Shown here in pieces: positions 24,318 to 32,502 of a DNA stretch of 64,000 nucleotides (positions are counted from its first letter, which is position 1; each line of letters begins with the position of its first letter). The notes beneath the pieces are model-generated. The model did not search any database. It was given only the letters and a program-made list of their open reading frames with translations, and had not been told where the DNA came from. A program made the position numbers and the translations under genes. The stretch is from Rhodeus uyekii. Its lineage: Eukaryota; Chordata; Actinopteri; Cypriniformes; Acheilognathidae. The stretch spans positions 226,001 through 290,000 of the forward strand of contig JAWRVZ010000238.1 in assembly GCA_037043235.1 (NCBI GenBank). Direction: 5' to 3'.

Positions 24318-24914
24318 CAGGCAACATTTTTCCAGTCTTCAACTGTCCAATTTTGATGAGCTCATGCAAATTGTAGCCTCTTTTCCTATTTGTAGTGGAG
24401 ATGAGTGGTACCCGGTGGGGTGTTCTGCTGTTGTAGCCCATCCGCCTCAAGGTTGTGCGTGTTGTGGCTTCACAAATGCTTTGCTGCAAACCTCAGTTGT
24501 AACGAGTGGTTATTTCAGTCAAAGTTTCTCTTCTATCAGCTTGAATCAGTCAGCCCGTTCTCCTCTTACCTCTAGCATCAACAAGGCATTTTCACCCACA
24601 GGACTGCCGCATACTGGATGTTTTTCCCTTTTCACAGCATTCTTTGTAAACCCTAGAAATGGTTATGCGTGGAAATCCCAGTAACTGAGCAAATTGTGAA
24701 ATACTCAAACCGGCCCGTCTGGCAGCAACAACCATGCCACGTTAAAAATTGCTTAAACCACCTTTCTTTCCCATTCTGACATTCAGTTTGGAGTTCAGGA
24801 GATTGTCTTGACCACTAAATGCATTGAAGCAACAGCCATTTTTATTAGATTGATTAGAAAATTACATTAATGAGAAATTGAACAGGTGGTTCCTAATAAT
24901 CCTTTAGGTGAGTG

Positions 24915-25239
24915 TATAACATATTAATTCAGATAATTATCCATAACCACATAGAGACACTCTCTGTCTCTCTCTTGTAGTCTTTCTAGGCATTTATATC
25001 ATAGAAATTACCATTATTGACAACAACCTAACACTCCAACGCTATCATCCTATCTATAAACCCCTCCTGTTTGAATCGCCTGCTCCAAGCAGGACTCAAA
25101 CCCTGGTCCGCTGGTATGAGAGTCAGACTGTTACATATCATTGACTGCACCCTTAATTGTAACCTTATCACATTACATAATTTTAACTTGCATACTAAAA
25201 CATTACTAAAACATAGTACAGTAGTAATGATTTGCATAA
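24915..25239. other. Interior of transposon A, no gene
   Basis: Non-coding. A short stretch near 25078-25128, read on the minus strand, contains GGTTTGAGTCCTGC, which resembles a tRNA B-box; no full tRNA fold was found. Confidence 0.4.
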
Positions 25240-25438
25240 CTGTAAAAAAAAAAAAAGTTGAGAACTTAAAAATTAAAGGCAACCAACTGCAGAACATTTT
25301 TTAGTTTTCTCAACTTAGGGCCAATAGTTGTACAAATTTTGTTTGAGTTATCTCAACTTTTATTCCTGTTAAATAGTTGATTAAACTTTAAAAGCTGAAT
25401 TTGTCATGCAAAACATAAGTTGGATTTTTTTACAGTGT
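25240..25438. mobile_element. Small MITE with poly-A-like inverted ends
   Basis: ACTGTAAAAAAAAAAAAGTT on the left and GTTGGATTTTTTTACAGTGT on the right form approximate inverted ends around ~200 bp of AT-rich sequence rich in AACTTA/AGTTGA. No target duplication was identified. Confidence 0.5.
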
Positions 25439-26287
25439 ACAAAATTTTTGTTTATTCTGGATTAATAAAGCATTATGTGTTCCCTTTTGTCACTACCAAA
25501 ACAATGATGTCACAACCGAAACTTCAAGACATGTTTCGGTCGTGACTGTTTTGGTAGTGACAATTTTAGATAATTTTGAGCCTCGAAGATGCAAATCGGC
25601 ACATGGTTAGCAATCACTGGTCAGAACAGTGGTACACATATAAAAACTACATTTTATGGAATAACATCCAAAAAAGTTCTTAATACCAGAAAAAATGTGT
25701 TTGGTAGTGACATTTCTTAAAGTTACACACAGATTTTCAGACTTTAGAACACATTTACCTCAAAATGATGGGATCAATCTACTCACCATATAGCATATGA
25801 GAGAGAGGGACGTAGGAATATTTCCTGATCAAAAATTTAGGGCTGTGGTTAAAATCTCACACAATGGACTAAAACATTCAGTGTTTTGGTAGTGACATGA
25901 AAAAATGGGACATGTTTTTTTACATAAAGATTCATGATTTAAAAATAAAATAAAAAATCTAAATTTTTTTCAACTTCATTTTTTAAAACAAAACAAAAAG
26001 ATGCGTTTAAAAACAAGAAAGGAAAAATTTGCACAAAATATTTAAATATCATTTTCACAAGTTGAAATTTACATGTAAGGGTTTGGGACAGCCACCTCCT
26101 AATTGAAAGTACCCAATACATGATGATATTATAAATGTAAAGCTTTTAAATATTTAAAATATTATTGTGCATTTCAATAAATAATTTAAGGATCTTAGTA
26201 AACATCTAAGATTTGAATATTTAAATGCTTGTCAAATGTGTTTTTTGGATGGGGACACCAAATGTCACCAATTCTGTAGAATGGCCC

Positions 26288-26857
26288 ATATACAGAACAA
26301 GTTTTGCTACAATGAATACAGCACATGCGGTTGCAATTATGAAGAAAAATGTAATGAACAAGAGTTTTTATTTGAATATAACTTTCTTTTTTTAACATTA
26401 AATTTTTTTTTATGATCAGTGTGATTTTATTTCCACGCTAGGTATGCGTGCGTGTGTGAGTGAGTGAGAGAGGGGGGCTGGGGGGACTGTGTGTTCTATG
26501 GATTAAATAGTCAAATGATGCTGTTTTTAAGATCTGCATTCCTTTATTTTGTATGAAATACAGCAAGAAAGTGTCAGACACTCAGTGCGTGAAGTTAAAA
26601 AACTTTTCTAAAAGTTTTTTTTTAAATTCTCCGACAGGCAGAAGCGCAGCACTTTTCGCATTCTATCAAGAACCACGTCTGAACAAACCCCACATTTACC
26701 AGAACTCTACTGGTTAATAAGTACTACAAACAAACCGGAATAAAAACAAACCTGAAGGTGAAGAAACCCTAAATGTTAACGGAAAACCGGCAAACCTGAG
26801 TGACAGAGAGAAAGACACCTGTTCTCGTCCAAGCGTTCTGCGCGTGAATGAGTAATT
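26288..26857. mobile_element. Continuation of the left hAT copy
   Basis: After transposon A the sequence resumes the hAT-family repeat (ATATACAGAACAAG) and matches 36745-37110. The shared part includes TCTGACAGGCAGA-type sequence, CACGTCTGAACAAACCCCAC and AAACCTGAAG. Homology is lost near GTGAATGAG (26857), where the right copy continues to its terminus. A GTGTGAGTGAGTG-rich run lies at 26450-26475. Confidence 0.75.
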
Positions 26858-27072
26858 CACTAATTTATCAAACTAATAGTGTAGGTCATCTTTTGTGAGT
26901 TCAAAGCAGTCAATATTTATAAACTGTGTAATGGTTTCTCTTTTCAGATAGTGGAGCAACTGTTTCAAGAGGAATCTGCTGATTTTTACCCAGTGGACGG
27001 TGTGGTGGTGCCAGAGAGCCATTGCCCCTTAGCAGAGCAAACACTTGCTGTTTTTTTTTTTTTTTTTTTTTT
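26858..27072 (+). other. Short unassigned stretch before the LINE
   Basis: It contains TTTCTCTTTTCAG (ending 26947) followed by an open stretch encoding IVEQLFQEESADFYPVDG, which reads like the start of an exon or an old transposase piece, then a run of about 21 T before the LINE. I recognise no family. Confidence 0.25.
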
Positions 27073-30000
27073 TACCAGATGGCGGCGCGGCAGTAGTACG
27101 CAGCGGCCACTCCGGATACAAAACGGTGCTATTTCGTCTTTTTAACGCGACTTCACAACAGATATGGACATCGGCGCAACCGGTGTACATGTATTTCACC
27201 GCCACATACTACTTAATCTAAACAACAACACTACAGCCGTTCTACAACACGATCTATTGGAGAAGCTACGCGATCTCGGCGTGCTGCGGAGTCCAGGCCT
27301 TCAGTCATCGGCGTCGCTGGATGCCGGTGGCCGGGGGAGGGGACTTCGCAAGCGGTGTGCGAGAAAGCAGAAGCGCGGCAAGAGGGCGGGAGTCCGTGCC
27401 AGGCTAAGAACAAACCCTAGCCGGCCAGCTTTCCCGTCCATCCTGCTCTCCAATGTCTGCTCCCTGGACAACAAATTGGACTACATCCGACTCCAGCAAA
27501 CTACTCGGCGTGAGTTTAGAGACTGCTGTGTCTTTGTTTTCACAGAGACATGGCTCAGCGAAAGAGTTCCGGACGCCGCCATTCAGTTAGACGGGCTAAC
27601 CTCGTTTCGCGCCGACAGAAATGCAGCTCTGTGCGGTAAGACTCGCGGTGGTGGCTTGTGTGTTTACATCAACACGGAATGGTGCAAGAACTCAGTGCTA
27701 GTCTCTAGTTACTGCTCATCGCAGCTGGAGTTTGTGACTGTTAGATGCAGACCTTTTTATTTGCCACGGGAATTCACTACCATGCTCATTATCGCTGTTT
27801 ACATTCCACCCAGCGCTAATGCCGGCGACGCGCTCTATGAACTGTATGGGGCTATAAGTGAACTGCAGAACTTTAACCCCGATGGACTGTTTATTGTTGC
27901 TGGAGATTTTAATCATGCAAATCTCAAGTCAGTGCTCCCTAAATTCCATCAGTATGTGGACTTTGCAACGAGGGGAAAAAACACGCTGGATCTTGTTTAC
28001 ACAAACATTCCCGGCGCATACAGGGCGGAGCCCCGCCCCCACCTCGGCTACTCAGACCACATCTCTGTTATGCTAATCCCGGCATACAGACCGCTCGTCA
28101 GACGATCAAAACCGGTTCTGAAGCAGGTGAAAACCTGGCCAGCAGGAGCCATCTCTGCTCTTCAGGACTGTTTTGAATGCACTGACTGGCACATGTTTAG
28201 GGATGCGGCAACTGACGGCGACTCCACCAACTTGGAGGAATATGCAACATCAGTGACCAGCTTTATTAGCAAGTGCATTGATGATGTCACTACCTCCAAG
28301 ACCATCACCACACGCTCCAACCAGAAGCCGTGGATGACTGCAGAAGTGCGTGCGCTACTGAGAACCCGTGACTCCGCTTTCAGGGCAGGCGACGAAGTGG
28401 GCCTTAGAACAGCGAGGGCCAAACTGTCCCGGGCCATCAGAGAAGCAAAGCGCGCACATGCCCAGAAAATCCACAGCCACTTCACGACCAGCAGAGACAC
28501 ACGGCGCATGTGGAAGGGCATCCAGAGTATCACTAACTACAGGTCAACTCCACCTGCTTGTGACAGTGATGTCTCCCTCCCAGATGTGCTGAACGACTTC
28601 TACGCTCGGTTTGAGGCACAAAACGGTGTAACGGCAAGGAAGACCACCCCCGCCCCCAATGACCAGGTGCTGTGTCTAACCACAGCTGACGTAAGGAAGA
28701 CCCTCAACAGAGTCAACCCACGGAAGGCGGCTGGACCAGACAACATCCCTGGTAGGGTGCTCAGAGGATGTGCAAACGAACTGGCAGATGTTTTCACAGA
28801 CATCTTCAACATCTCTCTGAGCAGCACTGTAGTTCCAACGTGCTTCAAGACCACCACTATCGTCCCCGTGCCAAAGAAGTCCACTGTGTCCTGCCTCAAC
28901 GACTACCGTCCCGTTGCACTTACACCTGTCATCATGAAGTGCTTCGAGAGGCTCGTCTTGAGGCACATTAAGACCCTGCTGCCCCCCTCACTAGACCCCC
29001 TGCAATTTGCTTACCGCCCCAACCGCTCAACAGATGATGCCATCAGTACCACCCTCCATCTGGCCCTCACCCACCTGGACAAGAAAAACACGTATGTTAG
29101 AAAGCTCTTCATTGACTTCAGTTCAGCATTCAACACCATCATTCCCCAGCACCTGACTGATAAGCTGAACCTGCTGGGCCTGAACACCTCCCTCTGCAAC
29201 TGGATCCAGGACTTCCTGACTGGGAGACCTCAGTCAGTCCGGATCAGGAATAACATCTCCAGCACCACCACACTGAGCACTGGGGCCCCTCAGGGGTGTG
29301 TGCTCAGTCCACTGCTGTTCACTCTGCTGACTCACGACTGTGTAGCAATGCACAGCTCGAACCATATCATCAAGTTCGCCGATGACACAACCATGGTGGG
29401 TCTCATCAGCAAGAATGACGAGTCGGCATACAGAGAAGAGGTGAAACAGCTAACAGACTGGTGTAGAGTCAACAACCTGTCTCTGAACATGGACAAAACC
29501 AAAGAAATGGTTGTTGACTTCAGAAGAGCACAGAGAGTCCACTCTCCGTTGAACATCGGCGGCTCCCCTGTGGAGATCGTACAGAGCACCAAGTTTCTTG
29601 GCGTTCACCTGACGGAGAACCTCGCCTGGTCGCTCAACACCAGTCACACAGCAAAGAAAGCCCAGCAGCGCCTGTACTTTCTGAGAAGGCTGAGGAAAGC
29701 ACACCTCCCACCCTCCATCCTCACAGTGTTCTACAGAGGGACAATTGAGAGTATCTTGAGCAGCTGTATCACTGCCTGGTCTCGGACCGCAGGACCCTGC
29801 AGCGGATAGTCAGAACTGCTGAAAAGATCATCGGGGTCTCTCTTCCCTCTGTCACAGACATTTACACATCTCGTTGCATCCGCAAAGCCACCAGCATTGT
29901 GGACGACCCCACACACCCCTCACACACACTTTTTCACCCTCCTGCCGTCTGAAAAACGGTATCGTAGTATTCGTTCTCTCACAACCAGACTTTGTAACAG

Positions 30001-30421
30001 TTTTTTCCCCCATGCCATCAGGCTGCTCAGCTCTATATAACCCACACAAACTGCACTACTTTGGACTGTTTCCAACAGACTGTTTTTACTATCATTCATC
30101 TCTATTATTTATCTCTTTAAATATTGCACTGTCACTTGCATAATCACTTGTACTGGTCTGCGTTACTGTCTTGTGCTGTCTGTTTGCACTTTATGTATAT
30201 ATAGAAGTTATGTTTACTTTTTACTTTTAATTCTTTTGTACTTATTCTGTGTACTGTTGTATGAGTCACTGTCTTGTGCTGTCTGTTTGCACCTTGTGCA
30301 CTTTATGTATATAGGTCTTTTTTGTGTATAGCACCTTGTTTCCTGGGAAACGTTGTTTCATTTCCCTATGTACTAGTATATGGCTGAAATGACAATAAAC
30401 TCCACTTTGACTTTGACTTTT
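27073..30421 (+). mobile_element. L2/Rex1-like non-LTR retrotransposon, near full length
   Basis: It starts ACCAGATGGCGGCGCGGCAG, a 5'-end type common in fish LINEs, carries a long endonuclease-RT ORF, and ends with a ~600-bp 3' UTR closing on AATAAACTCCACTTTGACTT and short TTTGACT repeats. The single ORF and short direct tail repeats fit the CR1/L2/Rex1 group; the exact clade is not certain. Confidence 0.85.
27164..29809 (+). CDS. LINE endonuclease-reverse transcriptase (C-terminus frameshifted)
   Basis: An 881-codon frame. After a basic N-terminus (residues ~50-90) comes an AP-type endonuclease: SNVCSLDNK, TETWLSERVPD (~128), GGGLCVYIN, AVYIPPS, AGDFNHANLK (~245), LDLVYTN and SDHISVM. The reverse transcriptase follows: NPRKAAGPDNIPGRVLRG (~523), DYRPVALTPVIMKCFERLV, QFAYRPNRSTDDAIS, FIDFSSAFNTIIP, TGAPQGCVLSPLLF (~705) and the catalytic KFADDTTMVGLI (~737), then the thumb NLSLNMDKTKEM and FLGVHLTENLAW. 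The protein nicks target DNA and primes reverse transcription of its own RNA. After ITAW (~870) a small deletion shifts the frame. Sequence to about 30040 still encodes the family C-terminus (LQRIVRTAEKIIGVSL) and shows a second frameshift near 29930. It was recently active but is now probably disabled. Confidence 0.9.
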   Translation: MDIGATGVHVFHRHILLNLNNNTTAVLQHDLLEKLRDLGVLRSPGLQSSASLDAGGRGRGLRKRCARKQKRGKRAGVRARLRTNPSRPAFPSILLSNVCSLDNKLDYIRLQQTTRREFRDCCVFVFTETWLSERVPDAAIQLDGLTSFRADRNAALCGKTRGGGLCVYINTEWCKNSVLVSSYCSSQLEFVTVRCRPFYLPREFTTMLIIAVYIPPSANAGDALYELYGAISELQNFNPDGLFIVAGDFNHANLKSVLPKFHQYVDFATRGKNTLDLVYTNIPGAYRAEPRPHLGYSDHISVMLIPAYRPLVRRSKPVLKQVKTWPAGAISALQDCFECTDWHMFRDAATDGDSTNLEEYATSVTSFISKCIDDVTTSKTITTRSNQKPWMTAEVRALLRTRDSAFRAGDEVGLRTARAKLSRAIREAKRAHAQKIHSHFTTSRDTRRMWKGIQSITNYRSTPPACDSDVSLPDVLNDFYARFEAQNGVTARKTTPAPNDQVLCLTTADVRKTLNRVNPRKAAGPDNIPGRVLRGCANELADVFTDIFNISLSSTVVPTCFKTTTIVPVPKKSTVSCLNDYRPVALTPVIMKCFERLVLRHIKTLLPPSLDPLQFAYRPNRSTDDAISTTLHLALTHLDKKNTYVRKLFIDFSSAFNTIIPQHLTDKLNLLGLNTSLCNWIQDFLTGRPQSVRIRNNISSTTTLSTGAPQGCVLSPLLFTLLTHDCVAMHSSNHIIKFADDTTMVGLISKNDESAYREEVKQLTDWCRVNNLSLNMDKTKEMVVDFRRAQRVHSPLNIGGSPVEIVQSTKFLGVHLTENLAWSLNTSHTAKKAQQRLYFLRRLRKAHLPPSILTVFYRGTIESILSSCITAWSRTAGPCSG

Positions 30422-30583
30422 GTTCTGCATGGACTGAACAATCCATTCATTCACCGCTAAAAGACCGGGACCTCGATTTCCAAACACTTCATATAATCCA
30501 AAGACTGTGCTCAATTTAAGTATTTTAAAAATTTAACATGTTAAAAACAGTCATTCAGTTCTGTAAAACGTTTTCTCAAAAGA

Positions 30584-31339
30584 TTCTCAAATTTACGTTC
30601 GTCTTTCTGACTCAAACCTACCGTGTGGGCGGGGCTTGACAAGGTTTGTTCTCATTGGCTAGTAATATTTTGATTGACGGCTCCTTAAACCGGAAGTAGT
30701 TGATGCTTCAATGACGCGAATTTCACAGCACATGCGGCTGTATACAAACACACGCGAATAGTAATAGTTTATTAATAGAACACTAATAGACACGAGAAAC
30801 ATCACCAGGAGTGGCAGCAAGCCTCAACATCCTCCTCGCAGACTGAGGGGAGTTTAATATCGTTTCCTGTTCTGTATGAAAGTTATGTCTATATTTAGCA
30901 TTGTGAGAGAAGATCAGGTCACATTGGTCTTCACAATCCTTCATAAATCATTCTGATTTGCGGCTCAAACTTTTCAGATTATTGTTAGTTGAAAATGTTT
31001 AGCATTTGCTTAACATTGTTGTACTCAATTTTTAAAACAGAAAGGAAGAGCATTTATGAAACCCATTTTTTAATAACATTATAAATGTCTCCTATAATAT
31101 TACACTGTTTTACTGTATTTATCTAATAAATTCAGCTTTAATCACTGGAATAAATAAAAGTAACATTATTAAAATAGAAAGTTATTTAAAGGTGCTCTGA
31201 AAATCGCGTCATTGAAGCATCAACTACTTCCGGTTCAAGGAGCCGTCAATCAAAATGGCACTAGCCAATGAGAGCGAACCTTGTTAAGCCCCGCCCACAC
31301 GTTAGGTTTGAGTCAGAAAGACGAACGTAAATTTGAGAA
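30584..31339. mobile_element. MITE with ~140-bp terminal inverted repeats
   Basis: 30584-30722 (TTCTCAAATTTACGTTCGTC ... GTAGTTGATGCTTCAATGAC) is matched in reverse by about 31203-31339 with few mismatches, around ~480 bp of AT-rich filler. No obvious target duplication and no coding potential. It sits downstream of the lectin gene. Confidence 0.85.
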
Positions 31340-31979
31340 TAGTAAATGAAAACGAACACGAAAACTCTGGCAGCGCATTCATAAACCACAGTCAGCGAAA
31401 CCGCAGTTTAGGGAACTGTCAACAAAGTCAGTTTATTCGAAGACTATGTTAATTTTTTGGTGTGAGGTTAGTTCTTCATTCGCGGAGTGTATTTTTGTTC
31501 GTTTTCACTAATATTTCAGTCAATATTAATGGCACAAAAAAATTCCATAGGATACACTGGTGATTTTTGATTTTAGGAGTCTAGGTTAAAACATCGTCAG
31601 TCGTTCTCAATTATTTTTAGGAAAAAAAAAAAAGCAAATAAATGTAGCCCAGATCTGGGCAGACACTATGCTGCGGTTTGGTCTTGTAATGCTACAACTT
31701 ATTGTGGACATCCAGATGAGCCTCATTTCAAACAGAAACAAAACATGTAATGCTGCACTAATTTATTCATATACAAGAAACAAAGATGGAATCAAAAAAA
31801 GCAAAGCGCAGAAAACAGTAGTTTGGCGTTTTGCTAATTGTATCAGAGGACTGTGTCATTACATCATCTCATTCCACTTAATCTGGTAATGAAAGCAGAA
31901 AAAAAGCAAAATACACTTAGTATAAACATTACAAATGTTTTTCCATGTCCATCTCTTTTAAAAATAAAAAAGCTCTCAC
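31340..31979. other. Region expected to hold the lectin gene 3' end; not resolved
   Basis: AT-rich. I found no further domain exon, no linker exon like those at 32652 and 34002, and no clear last exon or stop. The lectin reading frame, if extended past exon 31980-32116 into the intron, soon ends. The true 3' end may be short, or lost to the adjacent MITE and LINE. Confidence 0.4.
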
Positions 31980-32502
31980 CTGCAAACACCTCAACCTCAC
32001 ACAGTGTGAGAAACTCATTGCGCCAAGGAACATAAAGGTTGACATAGCGCCCATAGAGAGGATTAAATGAAAAAAATTTTCTAGCTCCAGCTGGGATGTT
32101 GTCAACAGTTGCAGCTCTGTGAAGACACACCGTAACAGAAATAGAGGGTTTAAAATTGTTTTTTTACTAATTTACTCAATTTCAAACCATTTGTGCAAGG
32201 TGTTAAATGCTATAATACTTACAGCGCATTATTGTTGCCATTATTTTCCAGGCTGTTGCCGATACGGATCTGAACATCATTTATCCTCCATTCACAACAA
32301 TCTCCACGATTAGTGATGCTAACCCTGGCTATCTTGAAGACATCCAACAAGTCAACTCTCCACCAGGGGTTCATTTCATCATTAGTCTGACTACATGACC
32401 CAAGACTGAAAACTGGATTCCTGTTGCCATCGACAGCCTTTTGAGCGTCTGATGATTCATATGTGGAAGACTGGACAGCTTTGGCACCAAGTGCAAGATT
32501 CC
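31980..32502 (-). CDS. Lectin FTP domain 3 (two exons)
   Basis: Exons 32502-32223 and 32116-31980. RGDCCEWR keeps the Arg-x-Asp-x4-Arg half, but the upstream His is absent: SQTNDEMNP places Thr at the 26-spacing, with Gln beside it. It is very similar to domain 2, including intron sequence, so these two arose by a recent internal duplication. Confidence 0.85.

Larger units (their letters stand above)
22061..24914 (-). mobile_element. Tc1-like element, copy 1, interrupted twice
   Basis: Terminal inverted repeats CACTCACCTAAAGGATTATT (22061) and its reverse complement (ending 24914) are flanked by TA. The transposase runs on the minus strand. Recognisable pieces are the region around DESRFLLRYSDGRVRIWRKQ (near 23430-23490, holding a catalytic Asp) and GVMVWGMFSWHTLGP; N-terminal helix-turn-helix remnants lie near 24400-24780. 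The reading frame is destroyed by stops, by a LINE-like insert (about 22516-23328) and by a solo LTR (23494-24317). Net length without inserts is about 1.2 kb, close to copy 2 and too short for an intact element of ~1.3 kb or more. Confidence 0.9.
20650..26287. mobile_element. DNA transposon 'A' (TIR GGGCCATTCTAC), copy 1, with nested insertions
   Basis: The ends are perfect inverted repeats: GGGCCATTCTACAGAATTGG at 20650 and its reverse complement ending at 26287. ATAT flanks both sides. The related hAT copy on the right holds the unoccupied site AACTATATACAGAAC near 36745, supporting a 4-bp duplication. Subterminal regions carry repeated TTTTGGTAGTGAC motifs (about 21178-21232 and, reversed, 25490-25560). 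No transposase frame is visible. The superfamily is not clear to me. Nested inside are a solo LTR (21286-22017), a Tc1 (22061-24914) and a small MITE (about 25240-25438). Confidence 0.8.

Noticed and set aside
25078..25128. tRNA gene on the minus strand
   Set aside because: Only a B-box-like GGTTTGAGTCC is present; no A box or cloverleaf could be formed.
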